From Paramecium octaurelia (Eukaryota; Ciliophora; Oligohymenophorea; Peniculida; Parameciidae), in assembly GCA_905182995.1 (NCBI GenBank), contig CAJJDP010000078.1:400181-453977 (forward strand): 53,797 bases of DNA, written 5' to 3'. Each line of letters begins with the position of its first letter. Positions within the stretch are counted from its first letter, which is position 1. The notes below the pieces were generated by a model. It saw only the letters and a list, made by a program, of their open reading frames with translations. It was not told where the DNA came from and searched no databases. The translations under genes and the position numbers were made by a program. Of this stretch, positions 38,009 to 49,800 are shown one piece after another.

Positions 38009-40012
38009 ATGCTATCAACCAAAATGATGGACAATCTTCTATCTTCTTCTTAATCCAGATTACCTTAGGAATAAAAGAATATTAGGACTGAACTTTTGAA
38101 ATATTTAGAATCAAAAGCTGAGTTAATGGGTTTTGAAAAAAATTGATTAATTTTTAAGTTATTTATAAGCAAAATAAGAATCATTTGTGTATGTAATAAT
38201 AGTGTTCATCAAATAAATTGAATAGATATTAAAACGTATTATTCTGTGTAAAGGCATAATGTTCAATTATTAGATTTATTAATGAAAAATTTAGATCAAA
38301 AGATTAAAACATAGAATTAGTTGAGATATAAAATATGACGATTCAATTCTATGATGAATTGGAAAGGTTTATAAGCACAATCATCTTAAAAAATTAGAAA
38401 TCATTAATTGATTAAATTAATCAATTTTGGAATCAAAGGATAATTAACATATTTGTTGTTTTTTGTTTAACTTTGTTTTTCTTCTTGAAAGCTTTCATTT
38501 AAGTGAGTGAATTGTTATTTAAATATACTCTGTTCTTGATCTTTTACAATATACCCTTATGTTATCTAAAATGAGAGCGGTGTTGAAAGATTGAATGATT
38601 CTACTAGTAGAATTAGTAAAATAAAATTTGACTTAAGTTCTTCTTAGTTCAATATTCATACACCGTCTAGTATCTAAATTTTAAACAGTTATGTGAAGGG
38701 TTCAATATCAATAGATCAATAATCATCCACGTTTTATATGGGTGATGTACTTCATCAAACCCCAAGTTTGCCCACATCTAATTATAATAAACTACCAATA
38801 AGCATTTGTGTATTCGTCTTTTTTATTACTTTCTCAAACTTACATCTTAAAGATTTATCCTAAAATATCTATTTGTCATGGCTTAAAATAGATAAACTGT
38901 AGTTATACCTGAGCATTATCTTTTGGTAAGGTAGAATCCTACCAATATAATGCCGTTAAAAGGTGAATCAATCGATCCAATGGAGGAATTTGCCTTATAT
39001 AAAATTATTGATATTGAATTTAAGGATTTACATTGAAGATTTAAATTTTATATTTCTAACAGCAAAACAATCAAATAATATACTAATTTCCCGATTTTAA
39101 GCGAAAATAAGAATTTATTTTTTGATTATTTGTATATTCTAACAGATAATTTGAATTAGATTTTTGAGTTTAAATGAATGTTGAGCAACTAGAAAGTGAT
39201 TATTACTAAGAGTTCTTTATATTTTAACCTCAATAATATTGTAAAAAGACCACAGTTGTTTTGGTCATCTCCTAAATTACACTTTAGAGTAGATTATTTA
39301 CAAATTGAGATTAACTTAGCAGGCATTCTTTAATTATTCTCTTTCACATGATCAAACACTTTAATTATGTTCCTCAAATAATAATAACACTCATTCAATC
39401 AGACTAAATCGTAATTAAAAAGAACAAAATTAAAAAAGCAGAAAAAATGCCTTTCAAAACTAATTGCAAACCACTAATCCAATAAATTAGTTTATCAGAA
39501 AAAGTATTAAAAATAAATTCAAATAATCACTCAAGTAACTAAGTAACTGTAACTCGATTCTCTGAAAGCAAGTTGAGATAAATCCATTTGGGATTGAATT
39601 ACAAGAAAGATAGATATATAATTTTTTTATGATAGCATTAGAAGTTTATAACAGAAAAATAAATTCTGAGAGAAAGTCAAATTTAGATGCTATTACAAGA
39701 ATGGTAAAAGGAAAAGGAAGATCATCTAGGTTAGATAGATTCTAAAGTAGTTGGATAACAAAGGTCGTCACAAATTTGAAGAAAATGAACAACGAAATCT
39801 TCTAATCGCTCTGTCGTTAAGAAAAACTAAGTATCAAAAATTAACTAAAGGAAATTCTAACATCGGACTCAGACTTCGTCAGAAGCTAACAACAAATCCA
39901 CAATTTCAATAATAGTAGAATAAGATTAAACTATTATAAAGAAAAATATAATTTGGAAATATCACTCTAAGATATTAGATTTATTCAGGAATAATTAAAA
40001 GTAAAAGGCTGA
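38009..40012 (+). pseudogene. Fragments of an unknown membrane/coiled-coil protein gene
   Basis: Consecutive coding-like frames on one strand. (a) 38009-38146, 45 aa, ending ELMGFEKN. (b) From a Met near 38336, TIQFYDELERFISTIILKNQ with a membrane span (IINIFVVFCLTLFFFLKAFI). (c) About 38570-39150, starting NESGVERLNDSTSRISKIKF and including YMGDVLHQTPSLPTSNYN, with a frame step near 38887 to PEHYLLVRQNPTNIMPLKGE. (d) A Met at 39178 with PQLFWSSPKLHFRVDYLQI. (e) 39629-40012, an intact 127-aa frame, Lys/Gln-rich and probably helical (LEVYNRKINSERKSNLDAIT; LSIKNQLKEILTSDSDFVRS). They look like parts of one gene broken by frame steps and TGA, some of which may be missing bases or micro-introns. 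I could not place it in a family; large ciliate membrane-plus-PAS proteins are one possibility to test. Confidence 0.4.
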
Positions 40013-41016
40013 GCTTTAAGGAAAAGAGGGAAGAAGTATAACCAAAGACAATAATTGGATAAGTGCTTGAAAATTCGTTGGATTTGAAACAAAGTTGAGT
40101 CATGATCTGATCTTTTCTCAACATGATTTAAGAATCAATCCATCAATAGAGATTTGAAGTCTTAAAACTTAAAATGGAAGGCTCTTATCGAGCATAATAA
40201 TATGCTCCCCAATTCCATTTTCAGTGAATAAAGATATAAAATAGTTAAATATAAATATCAAATCGTCTTGAAATGAAATCTTCAATTTTGGTTATTGATT
40301 AACAATTTATTTCAACTTAGTTTCTCACTAATATTGACCCTAATTTAGTCCAATAAAAATTTTGGAATAGTGAAATAAATTTTAATCAAGATTAAATCGA
40401 GTACAATATTGTTATTCGAATAATTGAAAATAAATACAAAAAATTAATATGCTGATTAAAGGATGGATGGTTCTAATTTTAAAGGGTTCCTAAAAGGATT
40501 AACGTAATATTTTTTCTCCAGAAGAATAAAAGGTGCATTAAAAAACTAAAACGAAATCTTCCTCCATCTCTATTTTCATTTCACAACTATAAGATCAAAC
40601 CATCTTGATTGGATTTATTATTAATACTTTTGAAGTTTTAAGATTTAAATAATAACTATAACCTTAGAGTTCAAAAATCTATTTATTAAGCATTTGATAT
40701 GAATTTAGTAATTCCAATAGCACTTATATTTCTAATTTAATTTTAAGTATATCTTTCCCTAAACCTTTTCATAATATCATTATGAATATATCAATAAAAG
40801 TTATAGATCAATCAACCTATATTATGTAATCTGAACTTTTAATCAAATATTTAAATTTTAGTATATTATTGAATCCGTTGCCTTATATTCCAGATTTAAT
40901 TCATCTTGATTAAATTATATCATCTTCCATTAACTTATCTAAAATTTATTTATCGTAAAGATAATATGAATCTATCTATTTTATTGTTATATTTTTTGAA
41001 TTTATATTTCTATCTC
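40013..41016 (+). other. Weak continuation of the broken gene, then AT-rich spacer
   Basis: Short frames continue to about 40700: NMLPNSIFSEQRYKIVKYKY, IDPNLVQQKFWNSEINFNQ, and QRNIFSPEEQKVHQKTKTKS up to a TGA near 40697. Each is under 80 codons. They may be the 3' part of the gene at 38009-40012. After 40.7 kb nothing is supportable. Confidence 0.3.
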
Positions 41017-42216
41017 TTTTTTTTTTTTTTTTATTTAAATAAAAGTTTGATTGATCTCTCTTTATTAAGTAATCTTAATGGTTTCAAAATTTAGTTATCT
41101 CCTAAAGATTCAATAACAATTGTTTCTGTTGTCTTATCAACTAAACTTTTGGGCTATTTAAAATAATCCAAGGGTTTAGAAAATCTTCATAGAAGTCTAA
41201 ATTATAATATCTTTTAAAATTAAAATTTATAAATCAAACGTTGTCTTAAGACTGTAATTTCCTATCATTTTGAGAATTATTAGCCAATATAAATGTACAT
41301 CTAAATTTCATCTAATTGTCTTTCTTTCCTAAACAACCCACAATAAAGGAGAACTCTGCCTTAAAGCTTTTTTATTATTTGTTTTCTAGCAATAAATCTT
41401 TAAATTAATAATTTACATTATAAGAAAATTAGAAAATTTATATAATTTTATACAGAATCGATTACTATATTTAACTTTTTATAACTTTAATGCCACAGAA
41501 ACTATGCTTTTAGACATAAGTAGGGCAGGATATTTTCATTACTCATCCAAGATTATAATGGTTCTATTGGATAACATTCTGGATGTCAAGAATTTTAGAA
41601 TTACATTCAGTTATCTTATGATATGTGATTAATTTTAGTTGTCATTATTATTTAGTTTAGCAATGGATAATGCTATTGTGATAACTTAATTATTTTTGCA
41701 ACTAGCAACTTGATAGAAATATTATTTTATTTAAATTTAGTTAGTTATACAATTAAAGAATCAAAAATTAGATATTTACTTTAAATGATTTAACTAAATT
41801 CTTAAACATTCCAAATTCAAGTACTTTCAGTTCTATGATACCTTAAGAATCTTTCTAGAATTATTGCTTGTAAAATTTTACCGAACCTAGAAAATTTGTA
41901 ACTAAACCAATTATATTGCTTTAAATTAAGGTTATTTTCGAAAGATTCTTTGTTTCAATTAACAAAGGTTCTCATCATTCACAACAAAGTCATTCTGATT
42001 GAATCAATAGAAATGATAATGCGATTGTGAATAAGTGATGTAAAATTTTTTTTTTATTTTTATTTTGGAATTGTTCAAATTTCGTTTAAGAAATAATGGC
42101 GTGCTTTTTATTCACCCCCAATGTAATTTGATTTCATCTGAAAGTTAATAATAAAAGAGATTTCAAATTTCTATATTTTTTAAGAATTACACGATTGTAA
42201 TTACAAAATTGAGAAC
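41017..42216. repeat. Direct repeat, copy 1 (1,200 bp)
   Basis: This segment, from a run of 16 T to GAGAAC just before the N at 42217, recurs with no difference I could find at 42347-43546 (offset 1,330). Inside it a plus-strand frame of about 215 codons lacks TGA (for example TMLLDISRAGYFHYSSKI), so it may include gene remains, but I recognise nothing. Confidence 0.95.
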
Positions 42217-42346
42217 NTTATTTTTTTAGTGTTTTATTTTTATTTTTCTAGCAACGGAACCATTGCTTTTAATAAGAATTTTTTTATTTTTTTTTATTTT
42301 TTTTTTATTTTTTTTTTTTATTTTTTTAATTTATATTTCTTTCTTA
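42217..42346. other. N plus poly-T-rich linker, probable assembly join
   Basis: An ambiguous base at 42217 is followed by about 130 bp of nearly pure T/A tract with runs of T broken by single A. It separates the two identical 1,200-bp copies. Such a pattern is expected where an assembler joins a contig end to a second copy of itself through an unresolved homopolymer region. Confidence 0.8.
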
Positions 42347-43546
42347 TTTTTTTTTTTTTTTTATTTAAATAAAAGTTTGATTGATCTCTCTTTATTAAGT
42401 AATCTTAATGGTTTCAAAATTTAGTTATCTCCTAAAGATTCAATAACAATTGTTTCTGTTGTCTTATCAACTAAACTTTTGGGCTATTTAAAATAATCCA
42501 AGGGTTTAGAAAATCTTCATAGAAGTCTAAATTATAATATCTTTTAAAATTAAAATTTATAAATCAAACGTTGTCTTAAGACTGTAATTTCCTATCATTT
42601 TGAGAATTATTAGCCAATATAAATGTACATCTAAATTTCATCTAATTGTCTTTCTTTCCTAAACAACCCACAATAAAGGAGAACTCTGCCTTAAAGCTTT
42701 TTTATTATTTGTTTTCTAGCAATAAATCTTTAAATTAATAATTTACATTATAAGAAAATTAGAAAATTTATATAATTTTATACAGAATCGATTACTATAT
42801 TTAACTTTTTATAACTTTAATGCCACAGAAACTATGCTTTTAGACATAAGTAGGGCAGGATATTTTCATTACTCATCCAAGATTATAATGGTTCTATTGG
42901 ATAACATTCTGGATGTCAAGAATTTTAGAATTACATTCAGTTATCTTATGATATGTGATTAATTTTAGTTGTCATTATTATTTAGTTTAGCAATGGATAA
43001 TGCTATTGTGATAACTTAATTATTTTTGCAACTAGCAACTTGATAGAAATATTATTTTATTTAAATTTAGTTAGTTATACAATTAAAGAATCAAAAATTA
43101 GATATTTACTTTAAATGATTTAACTAAATTCTTAAACATTCCAAATTCAAGTACTTTCAGTTCTATGATACCTTAAGAATCTTTCTAGAATTATTGCTTG
43201 TAAAATTTTACCGAACCTAGAAAATTTGTAACTAAACCAATTATATTGCTTTAAATTAAGGTTATTTTCGAAAGATTCTTTGTTTCAATTAACAAAGGTT
43301 CTCATCATTCACAACAAAGTCATTCTGATTGAATCAATAGAAATGATAATGCGATTGTGAATAAGTGATGTAAAATTTTTTTTTTATTTTTATTTTGGAA
43401 TTGTTCAAATTTCGTTTAAGAAATAATGGCGTGCTTTTTATTCACCCCCAATGTAATTTGATTTCATCTGAAAGTTAATAATAAAAGAGATTTCAAATTT
43501 CTATATTTTTTAAGAATTACACGATTGTAATTACAAAATTGAGAAC
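42347..43546. repeat. Direct repeat, copy 2 (1,200 bp)
   Basis: Identical to 41017-42216 as far as compared line by line. It ends at GAGAAC, after which unique sequence leads to the 3' end of the next gene. Confidence 0.95.
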
Positions 43547-43840
43547 TTGGACAAAGAACCTAGAATAATTGTATTTTGATTTAAATTTTCTAAAATTATT
43601 TTTTTGTGCTTGTTTATTTTGATCCTAAACCATCATTTCAATTACATTCTCATATTAAATTTTAATTTATAGTTTTTTATATAATCTGATTCAAACGATT
43701 ATTTCTAGATAGGATTTAAATTAAATCTTGTAATGATTCAAAGAAAAGGATATATTCATTTCGTCATTAATAATCGAGGAAAAAAAAAAATATTGGATCT
43801 TTTATATAAATTTATAATAATTCTAATTTAATATCTTCCT
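43547..43840. other. Short intergenic segment
   Basis: Unique AT-rich DNA between the duplicated block and the stop codon of the large minus-strand gene. No signal recognised. Confidence 0.5.
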
Positions 43841-46800
43841 TCAATTATCATAATCACTTCTTTCAAATCTTGTAATTTACCTTTTATTAGAGTCTTCGTG
43901 GGCTATACCCTGAAAAAACACTAATTCATTTCTTGAGGTGCTTGATTTTGCACTATGAATTCTTGAACTTTAGAAAGATATAAATTATCTATATCGCTTT
44001 GAGTTTTTTATTTATAATCTTGAAAATGAAATCAGATGATCCTTCAATTTCATAAACAAATATTTGATTCTTTTTTCTTTCTATTTTTCTTCTTCTAAAA
44101 TATTTCTTAACGTAATTGTAAAAATAAAATTTGGTACTTTCGAATTCAGTAGTTAATGTAATTTATTTAAAATTAGAAATTTATAAAACTTGATATAATT
44201 TCTTGCTATGTCAAAAATAAAAGGGCAACACATTTTAATGAAACATGCGATTATAAAAAATTAAATCATAATAGAAGGACCAAAATTATCTTTTTATTCA
44301 CAAATATATTTCGTCAATGCTAATAATATTGAAATTGAACAAATTTGACTACTTTATATGTCTAAATTATTAAATTTTTGATTAATAAATGGCTAATGAA
44401 AAGTTGCTAATTTTTAATACATCAATAGGCTTAATCCTAAGAGGGATGCCTTTAAAACTACCTCAGTTTCAAAGTTAGTCAGAATAAATATTAAGATTGC
44501 TTTCTTAAATAATTTAATTTATTCCCAGTAAAATTTTTCTATCCTGTATTCATTCAACAAATATGATATATGTCTTCTAATTTTAATTTTTTCTAATCTA
44601 TTTTTATTTATCGCCAATAGTAGAAAAATCAATAATGGGATTACAAAACCAATAATAATCAGCCCTGGAATTATAAAATATACCATCCATAATTAATGAT
44701 CTTGAGTGCCATATATCCTGGAAACATCGCCATGAATATAGAAAATATTTGAGACTTCTCTTCTAGAAACAACGGTTGAAAACCTAATTATTTTAATCTT
44801 AATACATTTTAAATAATCCTGCAAAGTTGAAAACATACAAATATAAAACTGTGTTTGATAAAATGCTTAGATCGTATTTTTGTTTAAGATATATTAAATA
44901 AAAGTACGATCCGATAAATGTAATATTAAATTGCATCACCATCAATATTATCATTGTCAATATTTTCAAATATACATTTGGTATCCATTAAATAGATGAT
45001 ATTTAGCAATCTAAATCCTTAGATATGAAATATGAACTATTACTGGTTTGTTCAATAAAAAGAAAAGAGAAAGAAAAGTCTAAGTTAAATGTAAATATCA
45101 CAGAAAATATCCATAAATAATTTAACAGCATTTTTATCATAATACTTTCATGATCTAATAATTAATTACACAATTTTTACTTTAGTTTAATTTAAACAAT
45201 AACTTGTTATACCTTTGACCTATCATTAATTATGCATATAATAAATTAGAGGAATGTATACTTTTTAAAGACAAAAATATAGATGCAAAAGACCTAGCAT
45301 AAAGAAAATTCAATACCAAATTCCAACAATAATAATTGAGATTATGGAGCCAATCTCAAATTAACATTTTAGACATCTTAAGTTCCATTAATTTTTAAAA
45401 TACTTGCCAAATCCCCGAATATTATAAATATCGCATTCTTCACACAATGCCCCAATATGCCCTTCTCTACATGTATAATCACCAACCTACCAACCTCCAT
45501 TGCAAAATTGTGGATTCTTAAAACAAGGCTCCACGTAATCTGATAAATTATTGGGTCTCCAAAATCCTGGTTGCATTTTTATCATGTTTGAGGTGATATC
45601 TGAATATTTTTCTTTATCAAAAATCGAACATTTTGTAGCATTGTATTTCACTGAATAATATCCCAATTTAGAGTCACATATTTAACATCCACCATTGATA
45701 TAATATTCCCCCAGTTAGCATTTAAGGCTTTTTGCTTTTATTATATATAGTAAATCAGTTCTGGATTCTTCTATTTAACAGTTAATTTCAATCTATAAAT
45801 GGTCATACGTTTATTCATAAGGATCTAGACTAAAGGATAACGATCCAAAATCAAAAGAATTCTTATCCTTTTCATAAAATAATTTTTAAACATCTCCTGA
45901 TCTATATAATTCTTAAAAGGATCTAGTGATAATTTTATTTGTAACTTTACAGGTAGAATTCAATTGATCAAATAGAATCTCATTTCTACTGTTTTTATAG
46001 AACAATCTAATATCTTAAACAAAGGTATGATAATTTGAGTTGCGAAAATCAAAAATTTATAAAGATTTAATCACCTAATTACTAGGTATTATTAAATCAT
46101 TTGTATAGATGTGGTTACCTTATTCAATCATCCGATACTTTCTAAGTGTCAATATATTTGCAATGGTATTATTAATAATGCAAGTTATTGAAGGATTCTG
46201 CAAGTAATTCAGATAAACAGCCAAATGAGTAGGAGTCTCTACAATATTGTCACCATATTCTGAAGCAATATTAAATAATAAGAATGATGATACAAAATTA
46301 TCCTTATTTAAATTTAAATCACCTTTTAAATAAATACCACCTCCAATACGAGCACTATTACCTATAATAAGTGATCGATTAATAATAAAGCTCATATAAT
46401 TTGCTTGAATATATATACCTCCCCCCAAATCTTCTGCATAATTTTTTATGATTTTACACAATTTTACTGATATCCTTACATATAATGCTTAAATAGCAAC
46501 TCCCTAACTGCCATTATTGAATAAGAAATTAGAAGACTCAATTTCTATTTTAGATACAGTTTAAGTTAATGATAAGATATATAAGCATCCATTTCTTTGG
46601 ATTAAGTTATAATTACAATTTAGATTTTAAATCTTAAAAGATTAGAAATCTTAAGTTTCAATAAAAACCATACCATTAGAACATTATTGACAATTATTAT
46701 AATTTAAGGTTACATCTTTAAAAAATATGATATTCTAATTTGAAATGCTCTAAAGATAAATCAGAGAATTCTCTTTATTATTGATTTATTAGAGGGAAGT

Positions 46801-49800
46801 AATACCTAAAAATAAATAATCCTTTTGTAAGGATTCAAAAACTTAGCAATAAGTTGTACATCCTCTAATATAGTAACTACTTGAAAATTAAGTTTTTGCA
46901 TAATTTATATCGTTATTGTAGATAGAAATATTTGTGATGCTGAGTTATCCTATTTTGATTATTGATTAAATTTACAATTATAATGTGATTTAAACTAAAT
47001 TACAGTAATAGAATAATTACACATTTTCTATCTTCACATTATTTAGTTATAATTTAGGTATATTCTCAAATTAAAATATAGAATTAATAACTATTCCTTC
47101 TATTGTGAATCCTTCTACATTTACGATACAACTTTACAAAAACATAAGAGAATTTTTGCTATTACTAATATCTGTTACTTCTTAGATGGTTAAATTCCCA
47201 ATCCTTGAGAAATAAAGGATCCATGCATCATGATTTTAAATGATTCTCAAGTTTTTAATTGTAATTTTATTTTTAAAAGCAATAGAAGAAGAAAATTTAA
47301 TATTGAATATCTAATCTAATAATGAAAGACAATTTAACAAGCTGACATCCAGTAAATAGATAGAGTTCGAAGTTTTAGAAGGTTAAATTGTAAAAATTGC
47401 TGATCCCATCCTATTAAATATATTTGTAAATGAGATATTTATCATCCTTAAATGAAGCTTACTATTCTAAGCTTATATATTAAAGCATCCTATACTTTTT
47501 TCAATTTATTTTAAGTTGTTATTTACTTAATTTACTGATATATTCATAAAATTTATGTTGCCATCTGATTTTGTTGTGATGTCTAGTATAAAGCTGTCCA
47601 TCGCCAAGATATTTGAAAATGTACAATTTATACATGTTATATTAGAACCTAAGAATTGACCAGCCCCTCCTCCATTATTTTTTATTTGTAATGCTTAAAA
47701 AACAAAGTCATTTAAACTATCTTAATTTAATTATCCATCAAATTGAAGGTCATAATAATTTATCCACAATTCTTATTATAAAAAATTTAGGTTATTTAAT
47801 GAGAAATTGCTCATCATTAGAGTATCTGATCGTATAATCATGAATGAATTAGAGGTGTTAGTCAAAGCGTTATTTTCATAAAGTAAGTTTTTTATCTCTA
47901 CCACACTTGATGAAGACAATATATATATTAAGCACACTATAGTGCTTACTGCACCACTTGAATAAGAATGTATAAAGTTTTCAACATACGAAATATTATG
48001 TAGATTTATGATAACCTTGTTATCAGTTTCTATAATTAAACATGAAATTAGGTCAACAAAAGTTGATTGAATGAGGGTATTTTCTGTAAATTACAGATTT
48101 GTAATCTCAATAATTGAATTGAAAAATGATAAACTTTGTTGACTAGGGTTAATCTATATTATTGATTCATCAACATTGAGAATTCTTGAGATCGAGACAT
48201 TTATTAAATAAACATGATTAAACCCCATAATATCAAGTAGTTTAGTCTTTTATTTTTATTTCAAACAGTCTTAGGATAGCCCAATCTTTTAATTTTAAAA
48301 TGAATTCTAAAATAGAATATTAGAAAACAGTATTTTCTTATTTTCGGATAAGTAGAATATTGTGAAGTTATGATTATCAACAATTTCAAAATTTTCTATC
48401 AATATTTCAAAACTATTTATATAAAATAACTGAATTATTTCAACTTTACTAGAATATTTGGTATTTTATTTGATGTTAAAATTTATTAACTAAATTTATA
48501 TGGAATTTGTTTAGAGTGACGAAAATATGAAAATGATATTCGAGCTGGTAAAATCATTCTTTATGGCATCCAAATTTGTTATGTTGCATCTAAAATTGTT
48601 AGAGTAAAGGATTTATTTAATGGATAGGAATTAAGAAAAAACAAATAAGGTTTCTGAAATTATTATTAAGCTAAGTGAAATTTCAGAACTAATGGAAATA
48701 ATCGTTGAACTTTCTAAAAGATTGTTACATATATCAAGATTATTAAGACTTGTCCTTATCTAGCCAGTACTGTTTATAAGATTGGAGTTAACCAAACTGG
48801 TGTTTCTTATTTTAAGGTCATCTCCAATTAGAATACCTTATTAAGGTTAATTGTTTAAAATGCTAATTATTGATGAGTTTCTGAAATAGGATTAAAAGAT
48901 CATCAATTAATTAATTGATAGAAAGGAATGTATTTAGGAGAAATTAAATAATGTAGATTATATAAAAGTGCAATTTTTAATTAATAATGATACAATTTTA
49001 ATTGATCCCAATGGAAATTATTATTGAAAATTAAAAATGGATGAATTAAGAAAAATTGTGTTCTAAATGGTAAAATTTCTTAAAGTTATATCGCCAAAAC
49101 GTTCAGTTGCAAATAATGAATAAATGTTGTTTATTGTACTATTTAGAATTGTAAAATTGATTAGGTTTAAATGAATTTAACTCTTACTATTTATTAAAAA
49201 GAAAATAACAATCATTTCCTATCACAAATCCTAAATTATTGATCTCAATTTAATCAAAATCATTAAATTCGATAATAAAATAATTTATTATTTCTAAATA
49301 TTGTATAGATGATAAATTAAAATTAACCTTTTACAATGTAAATATTTTTTGTTTTAATTCAGTTTTAAAGCTAAGTGGAAAAATTAAATAACAAAACTAT
49401 TCAGAAACATCAAGGAGAAATTCAAAAGTTAATTCTTCAATTCCAATTTGGTTAATATATTAAGTATTAATCTTATTCTCATAATTTCGATTAAATCTTG
49501 AAAAATCGCAAGAGTAATAATTAAGTTCAAACACAAATTTATTTTGGCAAATATTATTAAAACAGTACTTAATCAAATGTGAATACGGATTATACATAAT
49601 GGCAGAGTCTTTATGAGGATAGATGCATTTTTTAGAATAGAGTTAGTTTTAATTATTGACTTTGAAATTTGGGGATATATTCTATTTATTATTGTTATTT
49701 CATACTTGAATTTCCAAATCTGAACGATCAATGCATGCTTAACATAAAGGAGGACAGAATGAACACTTTGCACTTAATTCTCTGATAACTGGTTTTTTAA

